A program made the translations under genes and the position numbers. From the NCBI GenBank assembly GCA_023374045.1, contig CM041778.1, forward strand, positions 292,493,533 to 292,557,532: a DNA stretch of 64,000 nucleotides, in the 5' to 3' direction. Position 1 is the stretch's first letter. Every line of letters starts with the position of its first letter. Shown one piece after another: positions 36,786 to 48,654 of this stretch. Source of the stretch: Limonium bicolor. Lineage: Eukaryota; Streptophyta; Magnoliopsida; Caryophyllales; Plumbaginaceae. Below the pieces are notes generated by a model that saw only the letters and a list, made by a program, of their open reading frames with translations, did no database searches and was not told the DNA's origin.

Positions 36786-36813
36786 ATCAGAGCGCAACTA
36801 CGCTCTGATACCA
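36786..36813 (-). promoter_or_regulatory. primer binding site of element D inside a stem-loop
   Basis: Minus strand TGGTATCAGAGC (36802-36813) lies five bases from the LTR end (36819). On the minus strand ATCAGAGCGT (36800-36809) pairs with GCGCTCTGAT (36786-36795) around loop AGTT, the last pair being T-G. This is the same fold as in A and B. Confidence 0.85.
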
Positions 36814-37923
36814 CTTTCTGTAACACCCCGAATAAAACATCCCTAGATTAATTGAAACGTCCGACGATAATGTAAACTAGCTTGCAGTGGAATAACCTCC
36901 ATCCGGGTGTCACAGACGCCAACCACCCACGTGGCTGACAGCCCTCATTACTAACTCCAAGTTACGGTCTGAATGACTGGAAGTCCAACTTTAACGAAGT
37001 CCAAATACAACATAAGTATACAAACCGAGTACGAGAGTCTACAATATAAGTTCTTAATCCAACAAACATAAACCGAGAGTACAACCATACATTAAAAACA
37101 TACTACTAAAAGTCTTGCCATGTGGACTACCCCATGATAGTCCTTCACCTACACTCCGTCACGTCCCAGATGATTACCTGTAAAAATAAAGGACTCAGCA
37201 AAACTATGCCGAGTATGAACGTGTGAAGCCCGTATGTTACCCCACACGACTAATTGGTCGAATATTATTAAGTCAATTTTACATGCTATGATAAAGCAGT
37301 AAAGCACACATCAGCACACATGATACCATACACACTCACGGTAGCATAGCAATATCAGTAAGCAACCAAGCACATCTTGCAAGTAGCATAGCAATGTCAA
37401 CAATCCAAGCATAACACATAGCAACGTCAATAAGCACAACCCAGCACAATAAGTTGCTAATGTAGCACAACAAAGTCAGGTAATTATAGGACTGTGCGTA
37501 GGTACATTATGCCGCCGATCCTCGCTATGGGATCATTCAAGAGATTGCGTATTGTTTTCTTGTTCTCATTACATAGTTTTCCTTTCTTCTCTTGCACGAG
37601 TCAGGGGGGTATAGTTTAGATCCCGAGACTTTGTTATGTAGGTGCTATTCATTCCTTGTTTTCTTAAAGGATCACATTTGTGAATTTCTCATTTGCTTGG
37701 TCTCATTACACATGGTTTCCTCTATTCTCTGGCACCGAGTCAGGGGATATAGATTAGATCCCGAGACATCATTATGTAGGTGCTAATCGTTCCTTGTTTC
37801 TTTAAGGATTATTTGTGAATTCTTTTATCAACACCATTTGGAGTACATCTTGTCCACAGCTAATCCTCCATTCCCGGATAGCTCTTTCTCACTCTGTTGT
37901 TTTTAAATGTTACTGGCCATTGC

Positions 37924-38450
37924 CCGGATACCAAGGGTCCGTCTCCCTATTCCTTTTCCATGTTACTAGCCTCTGCCCGGATACAAAGGGTCCGTCTCCC
38001 TATGCCTCTCAATGCTCTGGTCTCTACCCCGGATACAAAGGGTTCGTCTCCATTCCTCTTTATTTTATTGGTCTTTACCCGGATACAAAGGGTCGGCTCC
38101 TATTCCTCTTTATTTTATTGGTCTTTCCCCGGATACAAAGAGTCCGTCTCCCTATCCTCTTTATTGGTCTTTACCCGGATACAAGGGTCCGTCTCCCTAT
38201 CCTCTTATTTTATTGGTCTTTACCCCGGATACAAAGGGTCGTCTCCCCATTCCTCTTTATTTTATTGGTCTTTACCCCGGATACAAAGGGTCCGTCTCCC
38301 TATTCCTCTTTATTTTATTGGTCTTTACCCCGGATACAAAGGGTCGTCTCCCTATTCCTCTTTATTTTATTGGTCTTTACCCCGGATACAAAGGGTCGTC
38401 TCACTCTTTATTTTATTGGTCTTTACCCCGGATACAAAGGGTTCGTCTCT
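37924..38450. repeat. 53-bp tandem array in D's 5' LTR
   Basis: Same array as at 30073-30630, but with most units shortened by one or more bases (for example CCCGG for CCCCGG, GGGTCGTC for GGGTCCGTC). Confidence 0.9.
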
Positions 38451-41400
38451 ATTCATTTTTACAAGGTATTGGCTTATCATCATCATTGATAGTTCGACAC
38501 CAGTTGGTACTTTCGTTTCATTATCATTATAATCTCGACACCATAGTGGGTGTCATTAGCGGTCCTCTATAGTTAGAGAGGAGTTTTCTACTTTGTATAG
38601 TTCTTTTGTTTGTCCACGTGGTTCGTCATGTCCCACCAATTGAGATTTGCTCTTCATCATCATTAATGAATAGACACCATAGGGGTGTCATGGTAGTCCT
38701 CAATGTTTTAGAGAGAGTTCCCCTTAAGAGTTTCTTTGTTTCATAGTTCGTTGTAGTTCATCTCAAGTTCCGTAAACGCGAAAGGGACTAAACTACTGTG
38801 TGCGCGCAAGTATATGCCACAAGAATATATATAAAAGCATATAAGCGAGCCACAAGAAGCAATCCAATTTCATGCATAGTCTGATAGGCATTGTCAAACA
38901 AAGCCACAGCACACAAGCCGTTAACACGGCAACATAAACCACACTGTCCATACCTTATTCGAAGCACGAGTCGTCCTACACTCGAATCCCGGTCGGAGTT
39001 CGCTACAGGCACGCCTAGCGAATTAAAAACAACGGTCAGTCAGTTTATTATTTTATGTGACGACACTTTAATCGTACGTTTTTCCCTTGCGTAACCCTGG
39101 GTAGTTGTTACATGCTTATTTTAGATTGATCCTAGAACTTCCATGTATTAATTCTAGGCTTATCTTACTCCTAGAGACATTCACGTCTTTGTTTTACACG
39201 TCAACTAAGTCCTTTTCCTTAGTCAACCTTTAGAGCGTTTTAAACGTTAACCATGTAACATGTTTATAAGATAGATTTAAGCTTGACTAACGTGTATTCC
39301 CTCCTTAAATAGATACGTGGGAAATGTTTTTAACCTTAGTACATTATAATATAGACCATAACATACCCTTATAACCCCTTTTATACATACGTCCCAAAGT
39401 TATAAAACCGCAACTAAGTTCAGGTTTTACCTCAAATACCAATCCTTTACCATATCAGCTAAGGTTTACTCTTTCCCGAGCTGTATCATCAATTAGTTAG
39501 GTATACTAACATTGTTTAGGTTCATTATTAACTAGCATCACCCTTATGATACCCATGAAATCTGGTTATACAGAAACTATAATATCCACGCAAAACTGCA
39601 ACCACAATCTAAATGTTTTCTTTTGTTTCTAGTTATTCTTTAGTTTAACGGATATTTCACTCCTTCCCACAGTATTACCCAATTAGGTATAGGTGTTAAT
39701 AATGTTTTAAACTCAAAACCGACTCAAAACGATATCGATAACAACTCTGGAAGTTCATTATACAGAGGGCAGAAACTGAAAGAGAAACTGAAACAGCAAC
39801 CGGTGTAATCCCTTCTTCCTTCTCACTTTCTTCCCGATTGATTAACTGACTCCTAACTTTTTCCCAATCTGTTATGACTCACTTGAGTGTATTAGACATA
39901 TTCCAGGTTCATTTTGCCAATCAATACGACCTTTTAAGCCCTCTGAAACTTGTTTATACAGAAGCAAAATTTTCAGAAATCTGAAACAACCACCTGTACA
40001 TACACTCAATCCCAACCCCTTTTCTGATGTATCTCTTTAGTTTCTATCTTCCACAAGTGTGTATAACCTCAGTTAGGTGTATTAGAGATATTTTAAACTA
40101 AAACCATCTATAAGCAACATCGTTAACCCCTTTGAAAGTTCTTTACACAGGAAACAGAAATCTGAAACTGAAATCAGCACCGGTGTAGGTTTTCCCTCTG
40201 TTGTGATCGGTTTTCCCGTCTTGTTCGTGAGTTAAGTTTCAGTTTACTCTCATTACTAACTCAAGTAGCTTAGGGTGTGACATTTTTTTGTTCCAACAGA
40301 CCCAAGATGACATATATATCAACGGGACAGAAACTGAAGATTAAAACCCGACAAAATCTGCAGCTGAGAAAAACACTGTCACATCTTCCTCTCTTTATTG
40401 TCTTTGTTACAGACTGACTTTCAATTCTCCCAAATTATTTCTGCTATTCAGTTAGACCTCTCAATATGGTTTCTAACTTCAGACAACTCAAGACGTCAAG
40501 TGAAACTACTGCAATGCTCCTCACCAGAAAATGAACAGAACTGAAAGAAAACGCAGAACTTGAACTGATGCACACTTTCTGTTGTTATTCTTCATTCTGT
40601 CTTTCTTTTGTCTACCTATCTGATTTCTAATTTATCCCCACCATACTCACTTACTTAGTTAAGTGGTTTAGCAATATTTTAAAACTCAAAAACAACCCCA
40701 GCAATGCTGTACTGATACGCCAGTACACTGCAACAAGGAACTGCCACCTGAAACTAAAACCTGAAAACTGAAAAACAAACAGAAACTGAAGCATCCACCT
40801 GATAGTTTTACTTCCATCTTTTCTTCCTAAGTTGCTAACTGTTTCTTTATTTTTTTGTTTTGCTCATGGGATAACTGATGTCAATAACATCCCCCACTTG
40901 ATTACCCATAGTCTAGTGTACTAGCTAGGTTTTCAGTTCATGATCTAACACTACCACTGCTTATTACTTCTCTGTAACAAAGTTATACAGATTCAAGTTC
41001 TCAGGTAAACATTAAACTGTTACATTTCTTTCCCCCTTGTCTACTTTTCTGATCTCTAATCTGTTTCCAGTTTGTTTACACTTATCCCCACGGTTCAATA
41101 AGCTTTTGCCTTGGTCACTCAGCTAATACTACAATTAGATTGCTTCAGGAAGTTAATACCGAGAAGAATGTGAATTTTCAGAGCCTGGAAACTACTCTGA
41201 GATCCCAATTCCACTTCTGTTTTGGCATGCCAGCTATCTCCCCTAGGTTGTCTAGCTGTGCAGTTATGTATCTTAATACAGTTTTGACTCTCAAAGCAGA
41301 CCCAAGGCAAACTGCTAATACCACTAAAATGTTTTAAATACTGAAGTGAAAGGAAACTGAAACTGAAACAGATGACTTTCTTCAATTTGTTTTCTTTTCA

Positions 41401-42127
41401 TTACTTGATCTTATTCATTTCTTGATGCTTCCAGGGTGTTTACAAACCTGCCTATACGTTTAGCTGTGGTTTAATCTCATTAATAAAACCACACTCACTT
41501 CATTATTCAGACTGAGACTGGCAATTTGATAACACTCGAAACCTGGAATGAAACTGAAAAGAAAACATCAGAAATACAAAACTGATGGGAATGTAAAACT
41601 GAGAATGTGGCTGTGCTTCCTTGATTTAGCTTGTTTACGAATTTGGGTTCCAATCTCCCCTAACTTGTCTAGTTAGCTAGTTACTTATCCTAACATAATC
41701 CTAACCTTAAAACAAATCCCAAGAAATCAGGTCTGCACCTCTAAACTTTCTTGCACCCAACCTGTTACTGAAACAGAAGTTCAACCTCTGTACTCTACCC
41801 CTTTCTCTTCCTTTTCTAATGTGCTATCAGTTTCCTTTTTCTTCAACACTCTCAAGTTTAGATAGCTTAAACAGGTGGAGTTATGATGCTTAAATCGTAT
41901 CAGTTTCTGTGAATTCTTTCCCTTAACGCACTAAACTAGTTTTTGTTTTTATTCCCTCCAAGGTGTTTGCCAAACTGATTAAATGCTTCAGTTAGGTTTT
42001 GGGTTTATTGACAAATCAATACTAACTCCATATTACTTCTGGGATAGTTAGTAGTCAGAACACAAATGGCAATGGTTTGAAATGATTATCATTTTTTTTT
42101 TTTGACAGGACATTTCGAGCACCTGGT

Positions 42128-42321
42128 TACGAGTGTACAGGGCCGGCCCAGGCTTATCACAGTTAAAGCCCACTGTTGTTTTTCATATATTACAGTCACA
42201 AAATATCTTCAGATTGTTCTAGATTCATTCAGTTACAGAATTCACGTGTATAAATATATCATGCCCCTGTACAGCTATTCATGCAATGAAACAATACATT
42301 TTCTCTCAATAATATCTCGTA
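42128..42321 (+). mobile_element. 5' LTR of the copia element
   Basis: 194 bp with 6-bp inverted ends TACGAG/CTCGTA. It carries CACGTG (42243-42248, a G-box core) directly before TATAAATA (42249-42256), a likely promoter. Confidence 0.9.
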
Positions 42322-42333
42322 TGGTATCAGAGC
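42322..42333 (+). other. primer binding site of the copia element
   Basis: TGGTATCAGAGC immediately after the LTR end; complementary to initiator tRNA-Met. Confidence 0.95.
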
Positions 42334-42363
42334 TGAGAGAGGAGCCTCTTCTCCTCTTCAGCA

Positions 42364-45300
42364 ATGACAAATCCAGAAGATCCACCAACACCAAATTCAC
42401 ACACCAATACCAGCTCCAATCTCACGGGAACAACAACCACCACTACTCAAACTCTTCCAAACCTTATCAGTCCCGCCAGCAATTTCAGCAAGCTCACTGG
42501 AGACAACTATCCTACATGGAAGATTCAACTTGAACCCTTCATCATCGCCAACGGCTTAGTTGAATTCATCGATGGAACCACTAGCTCTCCACCTCAAATC
42601 ATTCAAGGATCTCTTAACCCAGAATACACAACCTGGAAACAGAGAGACCAGATGGTTTTTGCTATCCTCACCAGCTCTCTGTCGGATCAAGTTCTCGGTC
42701 AAGTTACTGGTTGCACCACTGCTCAACAGATCTGGAGCACTCTCGCAGAGAACTACTCGTCACAATCTGTTGCTCGCGCTCAGCAACTGAAATACCAGTT
42801 ATTCTCCATCAAAAAGGGGGCCGATGACATACAAACTTACTACAACCGAGCTCGTTCCATTGCTACCTCTCTTGCGGCGGCGGGTTCTTGCATCTCCGAT
42901 GATGATTTCAACCTCTGTCTCATTCATGGATTACCACCAGAGTACGAGACCATAGCCACCTTGCTTCTATCCCAATCCTTCTCGTCTTCACATATCTATA
43001 GCCAACTCCTTAATTTTCAGAGTCGTCTCAGCAGCAAAACAACCGATCTTCTGGAATCCAACCCCATTTCCGCTAACAATACTCAATACTCTGGATCTCG
43101 GGGACGTGGTAACAACAACCGCGGCGGAGGTCGAGGCCGTGGAAATCGCGGCGGAGGTCGAGGCCGTGGACGAAACTCATCTGTATTGTTCAACGGTAAA
43201 CCAGATTCACGAGAGGTTTGTCAAATCTGTGACAAGCCTGGTCATGTGGCCAAAGCTTGTTATAATCGATTTAATCACAGTTATCAGACCCCTAATCCAC
43301 CCTCCTTCAAAGCTAACTACACCCACATTGACCATTCCTCTCACTCGTCCCCGAATCCTACCTCCTGGTATCCCGATACTGGTGCTTCGGATCATTTTAC
43401 AAATGATTTTGCTAACCTAAATGTCAATCACTATCCCTACACCGGCACCGAGTCTGTTGCGATTGGAGATGGCAGTCTTCTCCCGATTGAAAATCAAGGC
43501 ACGGGATATCTCCCTCTGTCTAATCGACGGTTTACTCTATCCCACTTACTTCATGTGCCTTCGATTACCAAGAATCTATTGTCAGTTCGTAAGTTCTGTA
43601 TTGACAATAATGTGTTCTTTGAATTTCATCCTTCGTTTTTTGTGGTTAAGGATGCGGTCAACAAGACAGTGGTTCTACAAGGAGGTACTAAGGATGGGCT
43701 TTATCACTTGGACACTGGACTCACTCCTTCTGTTGCTGCTTACACCACTGTCAAAACCACCCCACACATCTGGCATCTCAGACTTGGTCACGCTGGTGAC
43801 CGCATAACCAGATATACTATACAAAAATACAGTTTGCCTTTCATAAATAAGCAGTCCACTGATGTTTGCCCTGGATGTTGCGATGGAAAAACACACTCTC
43901 TACCGCATTATAGATCTGATTCTGTTAGTTTGAGTCCTTTTGCTTTGATTTACATGGACGTGTGGGGACCTGCCCCTGTATTGGCTAGTGATGGTAGTAA
44001 ATATTACCTCTCCATTCTGGATGATTATTCAAAGTTTTTGTGGCTATTCACTCTGTCTTGCAAGAGTAATGTCGCTACTGTTTTCTCTGAGTTTACTGCT
44101 TTTGTTCAGAATCAATTCGGGACGGTCATAAAATCAGTTCAAACAGACGGTGGAAGTGAATTTAAACCTCTCATTCCTTTATTCAAACGAATTGGAATTA
44201 ATCACCGCCTAAGTTGTCCTTATGCTCATGCTCAAAACGGTGCTATTGAAAACCGTCATCGTCAGATTGTTGAAAAGGGACTGGCCATGTTAAGTCATTC
44301 CTCTCTCCCATTAAAGTACTGGGGTCATGCTTTTCACACTAGTGTCTACCTGATCAACCGTACCCCCACACCTATACTTGGTTATAAGAGTCCACATGAA
44401 GTCCTGTTTGGGACGTCTCCCGATTATCTTTTTCTAAAGACTTTCGGTTGTGCTGCTTATCCCAACCTCAGGCCTTATAATAGGCATAAACTGTCTTTTC
44501 GAAGCTCCCTATGTGTTTTCCTGGGGTACAGTTCTAAGCATCGTGGTTATCTCTGCATGGATATTAATACTCATCGGCACTATATCACACGTGATGTCAT
44601 TTTTGATGAAACTGTGTTTCCTTTTGCCAAACACAAAACCACTACTACAGATGATACCGTCTCACCCACCTTCACTTTTCCCATCTTCAACCACTCCATT
44701 CCATCTGTCCCCTTACACACGGCCCCCACCTCTGAAAATCCTCAGCCACATGCCACGCCTAATACTCTACCTACACCCTCCTCTACGCCCTCCACTGAAA
44801 ATTCTCAGCCAGCTGCCTCCTCCTCCACGTCCTCCACTGACAACCCTCAGCCAGCTGTCTCCTCCTCTACGCCCTCCACCGAAAACTCTCAGCCAGCTGC
44901 CCCCACTCATACCATGGTGACTCGTGGTAAAAATAATATCCACAAACCTCTTGTGAGAACCGATGGGACCGTTGCTTACACCTCTGCTGTTACTGCATCC
45001 CCTCCTGATTTTCCTACCTTCTCTCAGGCCATCAAATACCCATGCTGGCGGGATGCTATGCATCAAGAGTACGAAGCTCTACAGAAAACCAACACATGGA
45101 CATTGGTCCCATGTCCTCCGCATGCAAATATCTTGGGGTGTAAGTGGATTCTCCGCACAAAATATAAGGCAGATGGTGGCATGGAACGGCGCAAAGCTCG
45201 CCTCGTAGCTCAAGGCTACAATCAGACTCCTGGTCTCGACTACAATGAGACGTTCAGCCCAGTAATCAAGCCAGTTACCATTCGAACTGTCCTGTCCATC

Positions 45301-46586
45301 GCAGCTGGTATGAGATGGCCAATTCAACAACTTGACATCTCTAACGCCTTCCTGCATGGCGACTTAAGTGAATCTGTCTTCATGACTCAACCGCCAGGGT
45401 TTGTTGATCCCCAAAGACCCACTCATGTTTGCAAAACTACACCGGTCCCTCTACGGTCTCAAACAGGCACCCAGGGCCTGGTTTGCTAAGCTGTGTGACA
45501 CTCTCTTGGTCCATGGTTTCACTCAATCAAAGGCCGACCCATCCCTCTTCATTTTCTCCTCTCATAATGATCTTCTTTACCTCCTTATCTACGTTGATGA
45601 TATAATCATCACTGGAAACAGTCCACAGCTTCTCCGCCGATTCATCACCACCCTCTCACAAATCTTCCCAGTTCGCGATTTGGGACCACTTAATTTCTTT
45701 CTGGGCATTCACGTAAGCCGCACACCCAAAGGACTCTATCTATCCCAACACAAATATATTGATGCTCTTATCGATAAAGCCCAGATGCGTGGATGTAAAC
45801 CCGTCGCCACTCCTCTATCTACCACCGCCTCCCTTTCCCTTCAAGACAGCCCTGCTTTCCCTGATCCAACCTTATTTCGCAGCCTCATTGGCAGCCTTCA
45901 GTACCTCAATCTCACCCGACCTGATATCACCCACGCTGTCAACAAGCTTTGCCAATTTATGCACAGCCCCACCCAATATCATTGGACTGCTCTCAAGCGT
46001 CTCATTCGATATCTAAATGGAACCAAACATCTTCAGCTCCACATTCCTCACACTTTCAGTCCCTTCCTAACTGCTTATTCGGATGCGGATTGGGGAACCT
46101 GTTTTAGACAACCGTCGCTCCACCACTGCCTATGCAATCTACCTTGGTTCCACTCTTGTCTCTTGGATTTCCAAGAAACAAACTACTGTCGCACGATCTA
46201 CTACCGAAGCTGAATATCGGGCTGTTGCAGCAGCTACTTCTGAGCTCATATGGATCCAGAATCTGCTCGGGGAACTGCACATTGCCTTGCCTCGGCCTCC
46301 CGTCATATGGTGTGACAATCTCGGCGCAACCTATCTTGCGGCCAATCCAATTCTCCACTCCAAAACCAAACATGTAGGCTTGGACATTCATTTCGTCCGA
46401 GAAAGAGTTGCTGCTAAGGCTTTGCATGTTCGTTATCTACGTGGCGAAGACCAGGTGGCTGATCTCCTTACTAAACCTCTATCAGCTACACGTTTTACTC
46501 ATCTCCGCTCTCAGCTTCAGCTCTGTGATGCTTCAAGCGTGGGGGGATACGAGTGTACAGGGCCGGCCCAGGCTTATCACAGTTAA
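42364..46586 (+). pseudogene. copia gag-pol polyprotein with two +1 frame breaks
   Basis: Single gag-pol gene from ATG 42364. In order: capsid (FSKLTGDNYPTWK), Gly/Arg-rich RNA-binding stretch, CCHC zinc knuckle (CQICDKPGHVAKAC, 43219-43260), protease active site DTGAS (43375), the integrase H-H-C-C finger, catalytic Asp in MDVWG, Asp in QTDGG (44146) and Glu in IENRH (44248), reverse transcriptase with YVDD (45590-45601), and RNase H with SDADWG, STTEAEYR and WCDN. The frame changes at an A-run (45433-45436) between the two RT halves and at a T-run (46102-46105) inside RNase H; all conserved motifs survive on both sides. The last frame runs through the polypurine tract and 39 bp into the 3' LTR, stopping at 46584-46586. 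As written this copy gives a protein truncated in RT. Confidence 0.9.
46539..46547 (+). other. polypurine tract of the copia element
   Basis: GTGGGGGGA directly before the 3' LTR start TACGAG. It lies inside the 3' end of the pol frame. Confidence 0.85.
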
Positions 46587-46741
46587 AGCCCACTGTTGTT
46601 TTTCATATATTACAGTCACAAAATATCTTCAGATTGTTCTAGATTCATTCAGTTACAGAATTCACGTGTATAAATATATCATGCCCCTGTACAGCTATTC
46701 ATGCAATGAAACAATACATTTTCTCTCAATAATATCTCGTA
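46548..46741 (+). mobile_element. 3' LTR of the copia element
   Basis: 194 bp, no difference from the 5' LTR seen by eye. Ends CTCGTA beside the TSD CTGGT. Confidence 0.95.
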
Positions 46742-48100
46742 CTGGTTCCAACAGTTTCAGTATGGTTTTCAGTACACTTAAACTTGTTCGCCAATCTAGT
46801 TAAGTGCTTTAGCATAGTTTTAAGTTTATTTTTACGGCACTACAACTCCTACATCCCCTCTGAAGGTTAACATGCAGAATGCCAATGTTACAGATTTGAA
46901 ATACTTAACCACTGAACTTGACTGGTGTTTTCTTTCGTTTCCTGCTGTTGCATTAAGTTTAAAGATGGCTCACCCCTCTAGCTTTGCGGTCTCCCTTGGT
47001 TGTTTCTGGCGCAGTGTGAAAACTCCAGCACCTGGGTTACTCGACGGCTACTGAGAACAGATTACCTAGGAGTTAGTCTTGACAAACCAATGGAACAGGT
47101 CGAGGAGAACTGTTTGAAGATTAATTTACCTGGTTGTGTTTCTTTCTGAAACAGAGGTGAGCTGTTGTTCGTTGGGTTTTGAGACACTCTTCACGGGTTA
47201 AGCTCCCAGACGAAGTTAAACAAGGAAGGAGGAGGTAATGGGTTAGACAGTAGTACGTGAAAACAGGGAAGAATAAGAGAACTGAGACAGCAGGATTTTT
47301 TTTTTCTCCTCTGAACCCGTAGTCTCACCTGAGCAGTTTCTTGAGGAAGATTGAGTTTTATGAATACACCCAGGCTTTCTCGGTAGTGGGCATGCAATGT
47401 CTTGTGAAGAAACTGAGAAGGATGGAAAAGGGTTACATGACTGGGCATCACCTAGCTAGAATCAGGAACTGATCCGTGGAGATCCTGGTCTTGCACCTTG
47501 GATGTGGTCGTTTTTTTGGACAGGACTGCTTATACCGAGATTCAATCTCAAAGGAAAAAGGTTGAGTGGGTTGATTCCTCATGCGACAGTTGGCCAATTA
47601 TTCTTATCAGCATGCCGTGAGGTAGTGGTTGCAAGTTACTAAAAAGGGGTTGTGGGAGTTTGGTGGGTTCGAACTCTAACGAGTCCTTACATCTATGTCT
47701 GACCTCATCGAGTTCAATGCACGATAGCAGCATGACTGTTTAGTTGGAAAATTTCTTCTGTTTTCAGGCAACACCACAGAGACTCGATTGCCTGTTGCTT
47801 TCTTCTTTTTTTTTTTTTGATTTAAATGAGGTTACAGAGAGCAGATGGGAGGATAAGAGGTTAGTGAGTGATTAAGATAGTGGTCTCCAGTTACAAGGAC
47901 TTATGGCATTAGAATAAAAATAGAATGGTCACCTCAGAGTTGGATTCCCTGGCTTCTGTTTTATTTGCTCGATCTGATGTTCCATCAAGGGGGAAGAAGG
48001 AATTGGTGTTACAGGGAGTGCATGCCAGATTGGATTTGTTTTTCATTTACCTAGTCGATTAGATACTAGTTTTAATTCGTGTGGATCATATACTGAATAT

Positions 48101-48180
48101 GAGCATAGCTCAACCGGTTACACACTTGGGGAAAGTACGAGAGGTCACGGGTTTGAACCTCAGCGGGAGCGTATTTGCTC
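48101..48180 (+). repeat. tRNA-like Pol III box pair, second copy
   Basis: A box TAGCTCAACCGG at 48106-48117 and B-box-like GGTTTGAACC at 48150-48159, as in 35638-35717. The acceptor-like 3' arm differs here (GTATTTGCTCC). The tandem duplication at 48171 begins within its tail. Confidence 0.4.
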
Positions 48181-48567
48181 CTTTTTCTTTCTTTTTTTTT
48201 ATGAGTTATACTTGCTTATTTATATAAGTACGACTATATATTATATAATGTGATTCAATATTCTTTGTAACGTGGTTATGCGGCGTTATTATCACTTATT
48301 TACAACGTTACGATATATACACGACTATATATTATATCGTGTTATTATATACTTTTTTTTGTAACAAAGTTATGTGACGACATTGTTACTTATTCACGAC
48401 GTTACAATATCGTAACGTTGCGTACGTGTATTTTCGTATACGTACACATATATACATATACTAGATTTATTTGCTCATACGTTATTTTATGTACGTATTA
48501 TAAAACGTGTTACGATTTTTATGCGTTTAATACCTAGTGGTATTTCACACGGTTTACCTCCCTTCAG

Positions 48568-48654
48568 GTAAACATCATTGAACCCTTAAAAGCCATGAGT
48601 AATGTGAATTAGTATTCCCGTATGTAAGTGTAACCTAATGCCTAAGTAATTCAG
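48568..48654 (+). other. gag intron 1 of element B (87 bp; second copy 49498-49584)
   Basis: Donor CTTCAG|GTAAAC, acceptor AAGTAATTCAG|AAGTG. Removing it joins TSLQ to KCYHAAS, which matches the uninterrupted TTLEECYHTAS of element A at 58918-58951. Read through, the intron meets an in-frame stop. AT-rich like plant introns. Confidence 0.75.

Larger units (their letters stand above)
36088..36818 (-). mobile_element. internal region of element D, 731 bp, non-coding
   Basis: Contains only the primer site with its stem-loop (36786-36813), two polypurine tracts, an ATGCTA-GTGCAA direct repeat (36305-36380) and no frame of note. Gag and pol are absent, so mobility would need proteins from a relative such as an intact B-type element. 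Confidence 0.8.
42128..46741 (+). mobile_element. Ty1/copia element (Ale/Retrofit-like), very recent insertion
   Basis: 4614 bp, TSD CTGGT (42123-42127 and 46742-46746). The pre-insertion site is visible in D's other LTR near 34291. Two 194-bp LTRs (42128-42321, 46548-46741) are identical by eye. Domain order gag, protease, integrase, RT, RNase H is that of copia. Short LTRs and small size fit the Ale/Retrofit lineage (inference). LTR ends are TACGAG..CTCGTA, not TG..CA. Confidence 0.95.
28951..48547 (-). mobile_element. element D: non-autonomous gypsy derivative with giant (7.1-kb) LTRs
   Basis: TSD CACGG at 28946-28950 and 48548-48552. LTRs are 28951-36087 (7137 bp) and 36819-48547 (about 7.1 kb without the copia insertion), on the minus strand beginning TGAAATACC and ending GGTGTTACA like A, B and F. 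Only 731 bp lie between them, with primer site and polypurine tract but no coding. It resembles a LARD/TRIM-like parasite of the chromovirus family, but with the mass in the LTR and not in the core. Confidence 0.85.
36819..48547 (-). mobile_element. 5' LTR of element D, interrupted by the copia element
   Basis: Pieces 36819-42127 and 46747-48547 (46742-46746 is the copia TSD). It ends GGTATTTCA at 48547 beside the TSD CACGG. From 36819 to about 39430 it differs from the other LTR by many one- to three-base losses; beyond that the two are nearly identical. Same content as 28951-36087, with the 53-bp array at 37924-38450. Confidence 0.85.

Noticed and set aside
43106..44920. Alternative-frame openings inside the copia gene
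   Set aside because: Shadows of the gag-pol frame, with no motifs of their own.
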